Of a stretch of 64,000 nucleotides of DNA, positions 1 through 8,824 are shown in pieces. Origin of the DNA: Sabellastarte sp. h YS-2021. Lineage: Eukaryota > Annelida > Polychaeta > Sabellida > Sabellidae. The stretch's first letter is position 1. Every line of letters starts with the position of its first letter. Below the pieces are notes generated by a model. It was not told where the DNA came from and did not search any database. It saw only the letters and a program-made list of their open reading frames with translations. The stretch is from positions 45,486,241 through 45,550,240 of the forward strand of contig OZ024939.1 in the NCBI GenBank assembly GCA_964017235.1, given 5' to 3'. Both the position numbers and the translations under genes were made by a program.

Positions 1-442
1 TCCAAAGATGTGTCTGGCATAACTTTGCCATGTGGTAGAAAACGTTGTCTACATATGTCCCTTTGTTTTCAATGAGGTACACACAGTTGAGGGGCCTAGA
101 GGTAAATTTACTCCTTCAGGCAGTTTTTCTTGTATCACCAAAGATGTCATTTATTGCATTGAATGTATTAGATGTGGAGAGATTTATATTGGGGAAACAG
201 AAAGAAGGTTAGGAGATAGGATAAGAGAACACTTGAGAGATGTCAAGAACAAGAATAGACATAAAGAGGTAGCTATCCACTTCAACTCTTTGGGTCACAG
301 TTTAGATCATTTCAGAGTGCAAGTTCTGTTTGAAAACATCAATGGTAATTTGGCCAGGAAAATCAAAGAAAGTTACTTCATTATGAAATTTGGCTGTGTG
401 TACCCACTGGGTATGAACAGGGACAATGGAATTGTAGTATAA
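1..442 (+). pseudogene. Penelope-like GIY-YIG endonuclease domain, 5' partial and frameshifted
   Basis: The encoded segment shows the GIY-YIG nuclease signature: IYC, then IYIGET about ten residues on, then DRIREH, a Glu in LARKIKE and a terminal Asn region. In Penelope-like elements this domain nicks DNA for target-primed reverse transcription and follows the reverse transcriptase. Compared with the intact copy at 31461-31901, bases 49-59 differ in sequence and net length, shifting the frame upstream of the nuclease fold; the open frame restarts with an artificial Met at 32. The C-terminus is identical to the other copies. Confidence 0.85.
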
Positions 443-594
443 ATGTTATCTCTCTTACAATTTGTTTAATTCTAATTCTTTTGTTGAGGATATTAATTTT
501 TATTGTCATAGCTCAAATTGTTCTTATATAAGAAATTTTGGATTTTTTTGACATTATAGTGAATTTTAAAAAAATTTGAAAAAATTAAAAATTT

Positions 595-770
595 TCGATT
601 TTGTGACGTCATAGTGAAAAATTGCAAAAAATTAAAAATTTTGATTTTTGTGACGTCATAGTAAAAAAATTTTTTTTTAGTGACGTCATCTTAAAATTTA
701 TGACGTAAATATGGCTAAATATGTGTTTTATGTAATAATGACGTGATTTGGTTTGTTAAAACGTCATTTT
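595..770 (+). promoter_or_regulatory. Cluster of CRE-like TGACGTCA motifs in Penelope tail
   Basis: Perfect 8-base palindromes TGACGTCA occur at 604-611, 651-658 and 681-688, with near matches at 701, 739 and 760. They are spaced by A/T-rich runs that themselves form a degenerate repeat of about 45 bp. TGACGTCA is the cyclic-AMP response element bound by CREB/ATF bZIP proteins in animals. Penelope terminal repeats are thought to carry promoter activity, so a regulatory role is plausible but not shown. The same cluster recurs in every other Penelope tail in the window. Confidence 0.45.
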
Positions 771-827
771 GATGTAATTTTGTTTATTTACATATAAAAA
801 GAGCTTTTTTTCAAATTTAAACAATTG

Positions 828-871
828 TAAGCTATTTCTGATGAAGGAGTGAGGCTCCGAAAGCTTAAATA
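828..871 (+). ncRNA. Hammerhead-like ribozyme motif, copy 1
   Basis: The core is CTGATGA (838-844), a stem-II hairpin GGAG/CTCC (846-849 with 855-858) and GAAA (859-862). Upstream TATTT (833-837) can pair with AAATA (867-871) as a 5-bp stem I. Stem III is reduced to AGCT (862-865), which is self-complementary, as in the diminished-stem-III hammerhead variants described in Penelope-like elements that cleave as dimers. Predicted cleavage follows the CTT at 864-866. Caveat: an extra A (845) lies between the core and stem II and is not canonical. An alternative pairing of TAAGCT (828-833) with AGCTTA (862-867) also exists. Confidence 0.6.
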
Positions 872-912
872 AATTTATTTATTTTATACGCTCTTTGTTT
901 TTACTTTGTTTA

Positions 913-1569
913 CTATTTCATAAATCTAAAGTCATTTAAAGACTGGAACAGTTTAAGGTTGGCAGAAACTCCATTAAGAATGGCTCTATTTTCCCCTTGA
1001 CAAATATCTAGATATAAACATCCCTCAATATTGGCTGCATCTCCATCTTTGGTAGGTCTTCCCCTTTCTCTATATCCACTATTGCTCCCTATATATTCTA
1101 ATTCATCTAAATGTCCTGCCTGATCCTTAAAAAACATGGCTGCCTGAGCCTGTGATAATATCGTATTGTTGCTAGATCCTAAGAGTAGATCGATAAGTGC
1201 CTTATAAGGATAATTAACACCAACATCCGGTGAGATAAGTTTCTGATTTAATGATAAATCAACCTGTCTGAAAATGGAATGTAAAGTAAAATTAACACGG
1301 GATACTTGATTACAATTAGGTGTGGGATCACCATTGAGAGTTCTGTCTTTAATCTTATATCCTTCCTCATCTGTGATTATATATTTTATACGTAGTTTGC
1401 TCTTTCCTAGACTAATGTAGTCTACAGAAGTTCCTGGTATACTAAATTCTATAACACTTCCCTCTGATATTGCTGCAATAGGATTGTAATCTACCCAGTA
1501 TTCTTTAACAATCGTCTTATCAGTAGGAGGTGGAGCAAATAGAGAAAGCGAGGTTTGCACTACATCCAT
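913..1569 (-). pseudogene. Polinton major capsid protein, N-terminal 218 residues
   Basis: The frame starts at the Met at 1569 and resembles the N-terminal jelly roll of the Polinton double-jelly-roll major capsid protein. Supporting features are an LFAPPPT start, EYWVDYNPI, the motif IPGTSVDYI, NFTLHSIFRQVDL and VNYPYKALID. The family is usually about 600 residues, so the second jelly roll is largely missing. The last residues and the TAG at 913-915 come from the Penelope end. One substitution separates it from the unit-2 copy (YRERG against YTERG). Confidence 0.85.
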
Positions 1570-1596
1570 ATGGAACTGTATTTGATTACCTTATTT

Positions 1597-1896
1597 TTAA
1601 AAAAAATTTTTACTTGTCACGTTTGCTTTTTTTATCTTTTCCCCTTGCTTTGTCACCTTCTTCTTCTTTTTGATTGAGGATCTGTTAGACTTGCTTTTAC
1701 CCCTATCTTTTCCTCCTATTTGAAAACTTTTTGCTTTTTGCCCTCTATTTATATCTGACTAGAATCTAACCTCACTTTTAGCCTCTTCAACTGCTGCCTG
1801 TGTTGGATTGACTATTGAAATATCAATGTTTTTATTGCTTTTATTCTTTTCATTCTCCTCTTCACTATCTAGAACATAATTTTTGGACAGGTCCAT
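1597..1896 (-). pseudogene. Small acidic/basic Polinton-associated protein, one in-frame stop
   Basis: This minus-strand frame of about 100 codons starts at the Met at 1894-1896. It has an acidic N-terminus (DSEEENE), an in-frame TAG near the middle and a very basic C-terminus (KKKKKVTKQ). It sits immediately upstream of the major capsid gene, where Polinton B has its own basic protein (25220-25567). It may be a core or DNA-binding virion protein; I infer this only from position and charge and do not recognise a family. In unit 2 a T-to-A change removes this stop and the frame ends slightly later. Confidence 0.45.
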
Positions 1897-2026
1897 TTTA
1901 CCTTCTATACATTTTTGACAAAACTTTAAATATTTATTGATAACTTTTTCCTTCTTTTCTTTCTTAGATGCAAAGTTAATTCAACCACTCCAGTTAAACT
2001 ACTCACAAAACGAAGGTTCTTATTCT

Positions 2027-2330
2027 TTATATATATATACCGATTCGACTGAAATTTTTGGTTTTAACTGGTAAATAGTAAATTTTATTAAATATTTGGT
2101 ATTTACTGGAATTGGGTTTAGGTAACAACCTTAAAACACTTTGCATTGAGTTCCTAACATAAGAATAATCTACAATATCTGAAAGTAAATATAATGTTTC
2201 ATTAGTGACAGTACTCGCAGAGAAATCACAAATCCCAACCACCCAGTCTCCACTTAAAGTAGTTCTCTCAGGCAACTCGACGTGGAAGCTCTGTTATTCG
2301 GATGAAAGTTTAAGGAATCTATAGAAGATA
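2027..2330 (-). pseudogene. Polinton minor capsid (penton-like) protein fragment
   Basis: The fragment reads through LSGDWVVGICDF and LLSDIVDYSYVRNSMQ to FSRIGIYI, features of the single-jelly-roll minor capsid protein that forms pentons in Polintons and adintoviruses. The unit-1 copy has lost seven bases near 2292, just upstream of its first Met, and carries two extra bases of a TA run near 2038 that shift the C-terminal frame. Both sites are open in unit 2. It lies between the integrase and the small basic gene on the same strand. Confidence 0.7.
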
Positions 2331-2419
2331 AAAAAATGAATGCTGTCCTCCTCCATCCTGATTGTTATTTAGAATCCCTAATTATATCATGCTTTATTAT
2401 ATATTTATATCCTATATAT

Positions 2420-3420
2420 TTTCCACCTGTTTTTCTGGAATCCAAGAATTGAACTTTGATGGCCATCCCTTCCATTTCACTAATATTTCCACCTCTCCAC
2501 TCTTTTTCTTTCTTTTTTGAGAATTTCTTCAATTTTCTACATTATATCAGAATCTAAAAATGCTGATTGCAATTCTGGTTCATAAAAAAACCTGTATTAC
2601 CTCATTATTGTAATCTTTTAACTCATACATGGGTATATTTGGTATAATTTACAATTAACGACAGTGAATATTTCCCCAGACCATTTCTCAGTGTATTCTT
2701 TATCAAACATATTTTTAGATGACTTATCTTAACCCTATCAGATATCTCGAATTTAAAACTTTTTGGTTTTAAGGTTTGCATAATTTTCGGATTTTGATAT
2801 TGTTTTTTGGAGGCGAAATAACTTTTAGGATATTTCAAGTTATCATACTGATTCTTCCATACCAAATAAGGATTTTTTTATTTTACATCTTTTGGACTCA
2901 TTTTAATTGATCTACGCTTCGAATTATTGTAACCGTAAGTAACATCAGGTGGAATACCAACCCATCTTAAAGTGTCCTTTTCACTTAAATATTTCAGTAT
3001 TTTACTTCTAATAGTTTTAATAACTCTTTCAGTGTAATTAGTTTTAGTTTTATAATATGTATACAAATGTTTTATGTTATTTTGATTTAATAACCTATTA
3101 AAATTTCGGTTTTCATATTCACTTCCTTGGTCAGTTCTTAAGATTTTAGGTTTCCCAATTTTTTCCTTAATTAGTCTTTGAAATATGTTTATCATTTCTT
3201 CCCCTCTTAAGCTTTTCATTTCTGCTGTGTATAAGTATCTAGTAAATATATCTATAAATACTGCAAAGTAGGAGTAACCATCGTTTTCTTCCTTATATTT
3301 CACTATATTAGCAGTATCCCATTGATAATTAGATGCAAAGGCTAGGACTTTAGGTCTTCGAAAACTCCTTCGAACTGGGTGAAAAGTGGTGTTAATATAT
3401 ATTTGTTCATTCTAAAATTT
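2420..3420 (-). pseudogene. Polinton DDE integrase with C-terminal chromodomain, broken
   Basis: The retroviral-type integrase core occupies about 3405-2878. The three acidic positions are visible as WDTAN, RTDQGSEYEN and YTERVIKT, with IDIFTRY between the first two. An in-frame TAA at 2878-2880 separates the core from the following SH3-like segment (FEISDRVKISHLK, 2865-2623). Beyond a frameshift near 2640, chromodomain residues (VKWKGWPSKFNSWIP) appear around 2500-2440. The N-terminal zinc-binding part is missing. Polinton integrases insert the linear element with 6-bp target duplications; this copy cannot make an intact protein. Confidence 0.8.
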
Positions 3421-3652
3421 TTTCAATATGATACTTAATTGATACAAGGAGATTGGTTAATCAGTCAAAATGTTTTCTGGCTATACCTCTTCTCCCCCTT
3501 CTGACTTAATAAATTTTTAAAGAATTTTTAGGTAACAAAAAGGGCAAACAGGATATTGACCTTTATATAGTTAAGAGAATTAGGGGATTAAAGAAAATGT
3601 TTATTTTCAATGATTTATTTCATCCTCATTTAATAATTTTTTTTTACTTATT

Positions 3653-4359
3653 TCATTTGTATATTATTGTATCTTCATCAGGAAAGTTTCTAGTTTTCAA
3701 CATATAAATATCATTAATCACTGGTGACAAATCGATCAGCAGATAACCGAAGGGGGTCTCGGTTGCATCCAAATAAACATCTGAAAATTTCTTTTGAATA
3801 CCTATTTGTCGTCCAAGTAACTTAATTTGTTGAGTATCCCTGGGATTTTTAAATGAAATAAAGTAATGAGTATTTAAGGATATATCTCTGCAATATTTAC
3901 CCTGATGAAATAAATTTTGTAAAATTAACATTACACTAATATTCCTATGATGTGACTCTCTACTGAAAAGATTAGCAATAAAAATGTTATTCAAGGCCGG
4001 AATCTGGAGGTCATCTATAACTACTATGCTATGCTTAGAATTAGGAAATTGCTTAAAATCTTCTTTTGAAGGCAATCCCTGTCTGAACTCTATATGTCCA
4101 TTTGTCTCTTGTTCAAAATTATCCTGCCAGTTGTTATAAAAATAATAGATTTTTTAACCTTTTCTGTAAACATCTAATTGATATTCTTCAGCAATCTCAC
4201 TACAAACGTAGATTTACCGGATCCGGTTGGACCACATATAATAGAGGTGAATGGATTTTTAAAGAGAAAAGGATCCATAAATTGCATTGTCATGGCACTG
4301 TACAAGCTGATAAGTGATTTCAGGCCAGATATAACAGGAATCTGACTTTTTTCAATCAA
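3653..4359 (-). pseudogene. Polinton FtsK/HerA-like packaging ATPase, frameshifted
   Basis: The first frame (4359-4174) carries the Walker A loop GPTGSGKST at residues 43-51. A stop and frameshift separate it from the second frame (4075-3653), which holds Walker B (SIVVIDDLQ), the sensor-like stretch SRESHHRNISVMLILQNLFHQ and the NTHYFISFKNPRD motif typical of Polinton A32-like ATPases. The protein would pump DNA into capsids. It lies upstream of the integrase, whereas in Polinton B the ATPase lies downstream of the major capsid gene. Confidence 0.85.
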
Positions 4360-4741
4360 GAGGTATCAGTCAAATGGAGAGCAATAATCCACACTGTGTT
4401 GGAAAGCTAGCCAATAAAATGTGTGTTGAAAGCAATGTTATCTATGCCAGCTTGCTGCATCTCCCCTGCTCTTTTATATCTCTTTGCAGACTGGAGTGTG
4501 TGAGATTAAGAAATTTGCTCTTTATTTTCACAGTTTTTGTGTAACATTTCTGATTCTAAAATGGTAGGCTGCGCAGTGACCTTGGACACGTCTTTTGTGC
4601 AATTCAGAAATCGCGAATATAGAACGGTAAATAAAGTAGCGCTGTTGAATTCTATGTACATCATCCCTTTGCATACAAATGTAAACAAACAACTCACGGT
4701 AAAATAAAACGTAAATTATATGCAGCAAATATAAATGACTT
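4360..4741. other. Unassigned stretch between Polinton A and foldbacks
   Basis: No convincing gene. Short minus-strand frames at 4506-4728 have no family features. It may hold the Polinton A flank, but I see no terminal repeat. Confidence 0.4.
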
Positions 4742-4889
4742 ATAGGAATATAGCACTCAAAAGCCGTCTAAACGCAGAATTTTAGACTGGTTGGCGTGGT
4801 CAGAGCACGAAGGTGAAGCCTGAGTGCTTGACAATTGCAACCAGTCTAAAATTCTGCATTTAGACGGCTTTTGAGTGCTATATTCCTAT
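4742..4889. repeat. Foldback (MITE-like) hairpin 1
   Basis: A 51-base left arm (4742-4792) is the inverted copy of 4839-4889 with about one mismatch, starting ATAGGAATATAGCACTC. The 46-base centre contains its own shorter inverted pair (AGCACGAAGG / CCTGAGTGCT). Long arms with a short centre are typical of foldback or non-autonomous DNA transposons; no transposase is encoded. Confidence 0.8.
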
Positions 4890-5277
4890 TCTAATATGAC
4901 TGTTTACAACAAAATACTTAAAACACTTGTAAGATTAAGAAAAAATTATCCAAGTGAATGCAATAGGGTGCCGCCATGTTGGCTGTTCCATCAAGTAAAC
5001 AGTGGTGGTTTTTTTCTCCAAAAATATACAGTAAATTTTTTCTGAATCAAGGTACAGGCAAACAATTCAAAAATGCACAACTTTATACACTATCTCATGG
5101 TATTTTAAAAAAAATTGTGAAAACAAACTTATAGACTATTGTTTTTCAGCCAATAATTATGCATGGCGAAGTTGATAACAGCCGTAATGTTGATGCAGAA
5201 TTTTAGACAGTTTAGAAATTACTCTCAACCAATCAGAATGACGGACACATCCGTGTCATGTTAGAATCTGGTTTGGT

Positions 5278-5425
5278 ATAGGAATATAGCAGAAAAAAAC
5301 ATCTAAACGCAGAATTTTAGATGGGTTGACGTGGTATGAGCACGAAGGCAAAGCCTGAGTGCTTATCCCACGTCAACCCGTCTAAAATTCTGCGTTTAGA
5401 CGTTTTTTGAATGCTATATTCCTAT
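5278..5425. repeat. Foldback (MITE-like) hairpin 2
   Basis: Diverged sister of hairpin 1. Arms 5278-5334 and 5368-5425 pair with a few mismatches and start with the same ATAGGAATATAGC, and the centre keeps the GAGCACGAAGGC / GCCTGAGTGC inner pair. Confidence 0.8.
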
Positions 5426-5832
5426 TTTAACATGACTGTTTAAAATATAATACCTAAAACACTTATAAGATTAATAAAAATTATCCAAGTGAATGCAATA
5501 GAGCGCCGCCATGTTGGCTGTTCCACCAATTTAACAGGGATGATTTTTTTTCTCTTAAGATATACCGTAAATTTTTTTTCTGTTTTTTTTTCTTTTACAT
5601 TTGAAAGAATTGTTTCTTTTAAAAGAAATTTTCCTTTTTACAATCGTTTTGCACCATAACTAATGTAAATAACAAAACCATAAATATTTTCTTCTGTTTA
5701 TTAAAAATGCATGGGGAAGTTGATGCAACAGCCTTCATGTTGATTCAGAATTTTAGATGGTTTAGAAATCGCTCTCGGCCAATCAGAATGATGGACACAT
5801 CCATGTCATGTTAGAATTTTGGTTTCATAAGC

Positions 5833-5898
5833 CTCTTTCCCGTTCCAAGCATCTGACAATCCATTTCTGGCAGTGTTTACTTCCGTAGGGAACAACAG
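5833..5898 (+). repeat. 65-bp dispersed repeat, copy 1
   Basis: The repeat begins CTCTTTCCCGTTCCAAGC and ends CGTAGGGAACAACAG. Closely related copies lie at 6796-6850 and 6893-6958. The outer GTTCC and GGAAC can pair, closing a hairpin-like unit. Function unknown. Confidence 0.75.
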
Positions 5899-6261
5899 GA
5901 ATCGAGATTTTCTGGGGATATATTCTTGTGGTGTTATATATAGCAAAGTTATTTGACAATGTATGTATAATAATTATCAATTGATGCATAATACTTATTT
6001 TGATGCATTTTATAACGGCTGTCATGTTTCAGTTTTAGTGTATTTATCTTTTAAAATGAAGGGTACATGAAACTCCAGGAGCCTGTCAGGAGTGCTTACA
6101 TGTTTTACGTTGGTTCAACTGATCACCATCGCCAGATTATGGTCACCCCCCTGAATAACTACTTTGATTTTGGAATCATTTTTCCTTCATTGTGCTTTGT
6201 TTTAAACTATAGGGATGAGAATTTTAGGGGGATACTTCGATTTTACAGCAAGGTTATGTCC

Positions 6262-6711
6262 CGGGACATCCCGATATGTAACATATTGGCTATATGTCTT
6301 GAAGTGCTACTGTAAAGTGTGAGAACTGGGAAGTGTTTCATCTAGGGAAGTGCTTTATATCACGGGATGCCTTGTTTTACGATAGTAGCAACATTTTACA
6401 AAATGAAAGCCTAAAAAAGATTAAATGCTTTAAACTCTGAACTCACAGCAGTAGCACCAACTCATCAATTTTCATGAGAAGATATGAGGTCATGGATGTC
6501 CCGGGTTTTTCTAACAATATTTTATAAAATGGAACCTTCAATGAAGATCAATTAAATACCTTAAACTTGGGAATTCACGGCAGTAGCATCAACTGATTAA
6601 TATTCATGAGAAGATAGGTCACAGATTTCCTGGAAAACTAACGATAAAAAAATCAACCAATGAAATTATTTCCCAACATTTAGCCAGTAATTTACATATC
6701 GGGATGTCCCG
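6262..6711. mobile_element. MITE-like element with 20-bp terminal inverted repeats
   Basis: CGGGACATCCCGATATGTAA at 6262-6281 is perfectly inverted at 6692-6711. The interior contains two diverged direct repeats of about 110 bp (from about 6390 and 6522), each with a conserved CAGCAGTAGCA/CGGCAGTAGCA block and CATGAGAAGATA. No transposase is present, which fits a non-autonomous DNA transposon. I could not identify a target-site duplication. Confidence 0.6.
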
Positions 6712-6795
6712 TGATTTAACCATTGCATCGATTTTATGGTGACCTTAAACAGTAAATATTAATGCAGCCATATAGTCATAAAATTTGAATAAAAC

Positions 6796-6850
6796 CTGTT
6801 CCAAGCATCTGAGTATCCATTTCTGGCAGTGCTTCCATAGGGAACAACAG
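6796..6850 (+). repeat. 65-bp dispersed repeat, copy 2 (short form)
   Basis: Matches 5833-5898 but lacks the first bases and part of the region before CATAGGGAAC. It lies just outside the right end of the MITE-like unit. Confidence 0.7.
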
Positions 6851-6892
6851 GAATAATTGCTCAAAAGCTATATTTTGTAAAGAGTTGTATGG

Positions 6893-6958
6893 CTCTTTCC
6901 CGTTCCAAGCATTTGAGAACCCATTTCTGGCAGTGTTTACTTCCGTAGGGAACAACAG
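6893..6958 (+). repeat. 65-bp dispersed repeat, copy 3
   Basis: Nearly identical to copy 1, differing at a few positions. It lies 43 bp after copy 2 in the same orientation. Confidence 0.75.
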
Positions 6959-7319
6959 CTCAGAAGCTTTTCTCCACTACAGATTTTGAAATGACTGTAA
7001 ATAAAGTATAATTATATAGAACACCTCACTAAAGGAGTCTTTGGGAAGTTTATATGTGGTAATAAGGTTTTCCATTTCAAAACAGCACTTTTCGTTAGAG
7101 AAAATGCATTAAATGAAGGATATATGTCACCAATAGTATAGTTTTAATAGAAAAGAAATGTCACATGACACAGAAAACCACTCTGGTTATTTGATAATGT
7201 TGGACTTTAGACAAAACTTACCTGAGACAAAAGTTTCAACTTTAAGACTGGATTTAAGCTTAAGACCTGGCTAAGTTTAAGACCTTTCATGAATACGGGC
7301 CCTGGACTTCATTTCTAAA
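6959..7319. other. Unassigned stretch
   Basis: No gene or element recognised. A short TTTAAGAC/CTTAAGACC direct repetition is visible around 7230-7290. Confidence 0.4.
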
Positions 7320-8542
7320 CTGGTGGGATGTGTAGTTGCTAAACAGCTGGTTTATCATATTCATGTACATGGTTTGGATAACTCAACCAGTCAGGTCACT
7401 CAATGGAGTCGGCTCTGCTTTCCATCAAAAATGATATTCATTTGTCACTATCTCAGGATGAAGCTACTGCCTTTGTACTTCTAGATTTCTCTGGTGCCTT
7501 TGATACTATAGATCATTTCACTCCTCTCAGCTGACTGGTTCTCTTCTCGTTTGACAGAACGTTATCAGTCTGTTAAGTTTGGTTTTACTTTGTCAGATTT
7601 ACAAAAAGTGCTGTTTGGCATTCCTCAGAGTTCTGATGATGTCAAAGAATGGATGTCAAGATGTCAAAGAATGGATGTCGGCTAGCAAACTCAAACTCAA
7701 TCCTGATAAAACTGAGTTCATACTTTTTGGCTCCAAGAAACAGAGAGAATGGTTAAATGCATGTTTCCCAATAGGCATCTTGGGCAACCCTCTTCACCCC
7801 ACCAAGTCAGTCAGGAACCTGGGTGTGTGGTTTAATTCTGATTTTACCTTCTCTAAACATGTCCAGAATGTTTGTAAAGGCTGCTTCATTCAATGGAGGG
7901 ATTTTAGGAATATTTAGCAGTTCTTGACTGATGATGCCGGTTGCCAATGCTTTTGTCAGTAGCCTGTTGGACTACTGTAACTTACTTTTCAGGAGTCTCT
8001 CCAAATTCAGTCTTCATAGATTACAGTCCATACAACACAGTGCAGCTAGAATTGTTACAAATGCGAGTAAATACACTCGGATAACTCTGGTACTCCATTG
8101 ACTCCCTATTCAGTTTTGCTCAAAGTTCAAATTGGTTACCCTTGTATACAAGTTTATTCATACTGGTTTCCCTATCCACATACTCCACCACTTACAATAC
8201 TAGACGTAATCAGAGTGCTGCCAATTTCCTCAATGTACCAAAATTTCAACCTAAAATTCACAAGTCTACCAAACATTTTGGCTTCAGTTTGGCCTTTGAT
8301 GCTCCCACTGTTTGGAATTCACTTCCTGAAGACATTCATGCATCACTCACTATTGCCTCTTTTAGAAAGAAGCTCAAAACCTATCTCTATGCAAAGGCAT
8401 ATCCTCCTTAGCTCATTTTTTCTTATGGCTTCTTCGTGGTGCTGACCTATTTCTGTCCCTGGACTTTGAACTTGAATATTGTTATTGTGTTCCACTTCTC
8501 AGTGGAGATTAAGCACTATAAAAGTCGAATTAGAATTAGATA
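7320..8542 (+). mobile_element. CR1/L2-like LINE fragment 1 (5'-truncated)
   Basis: Degenerate plus-strand non-LTR reverse transcriptase. It opens near a LLDFSGAFDTIDH motif A region (about 7480-7520). A frame at 7579-7917 then carries WMSASKLKLNPDKTEFILFGSK and SVRNLGVWF, and a C-terminal piece at 8142-8411 carries FDAPTVWNSLPEDI and SFRKKLKTYL. This order and wording fit the Jockey/CR1/L2 group. The YxDD region is deleted between the first two pieces. The 3' end is GGAGATTAAGCACTATAAAA followed by a short GAATTA tail. It is not functional. Confidence 0.75.
7480..8411 (+). pseudogene. Non-LTR reverse transcriptase, degenerate (LINE 1)
   Basis: Three separated frames share one origin: motif A (FSGAFDTIDH), the post-palm region after WMSASKLKLN, and the conserved C-terminal FAPTVWNSLP-like block. 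Several stops and at least one internal deletion lie between them. It parallels the better preserved copy at 9660-10720, to which it is clearly related but divergent. Confidence 0.7.
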
Positions 8543-8824
8543 TCCCGATCCCTAGGCTAACCAGTTAACCGGTGCTGGGCTGGAATGCTCATGTTTCCTC
8601 CTCTGAGGCTGGGAAATGGAGGAAAGAGATCTGCCTAAGGAGATTCTAGAGAAGTCAGTAAGAGTGAATGAAGGAAGAAAAGTGGACCCGCACTTCTGAT
8701 ATCTGCTTAAAAGGACCTGAAGGTAAGATTAACTAAAAGGATTAACATTTCAAACATTACTATTGTAATATACAATGTACTACAGTACAAAACATTGGGC
8801 AGACAAGAGCTTAGTGGGTCATAA

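Larger units (their letters stand above)
1..912 (+). mobile_element. Penelope-like element, 3' end (right palindrome arm)
   Basis: This is the 3' end of a Penelope-like retroelement: the GIY-YIG endonuclease frame, an AT-rich tail with repeated TGACGTCA motifs, a hammerhead-like core and a terminal segment ending in TTTGTTTACTAT. It matches 31461-32371 and 63220-64000. It abuts the truncated Polinton major capsid gene at 913, so either it inserted there or a rearrangement joined the two. The window starts inside it; the partner palindrome arm would lie to the left. Confidence 0.85.
913..4359 (-). mobile_element. Polinton/Maverick remnant A (unit 1)
   Basis: A run of minus-strand frames carries the Polinton gene set in this order: packaging ATPase, integrase with chromodomain, minor capsid, small basic protein, major capsid. 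Full Polintons are roughly 15-20 kb and also encode protein-primed DNA polymerase B and a cysteine protease; neither is present. The element is cut at 912 by the Penelope tail. I saw no terminal inverted repeats. Every gene is broken or truncated. Confidence 0.85.
4742..5826. repeat. Tandem duplication of a ~540-bp foldback-bearing unit
   Basis: Unit a (4742-5277) and unit b (5278-5826) each consist of a foldback followed by matching sequence: a GACTGTTTA segment, GCCGCCATGTTGGCTGTTCC, a T-rich run, ATGCATGG and a closing CATGTCATGTTAGAAT-like segment. The two are clearly diverged, so this duplication is much older than the 31.5-kb one. Confidence 0.75.

Noticed and set aside
604-688. CRISPR-like periodic repeat
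   Set aside because: Spacing is irregular, spacers are A/T runs and the context is a metazoan retroelement tail.
828-867. Type III-like hammerhead with stem III TAAGCT/AGCTTA
   Set aside because: This fold leaves only TTT in place of stem I, so the alternative with a 5-bp stem I and minimal stem III is preferred, though not proven.
6067-6315. 82-codon open frame
   Set aside because: It overlaps the left inverted repeat of the MITE-like unit and shows no domain, signal peptide or conserved motif.
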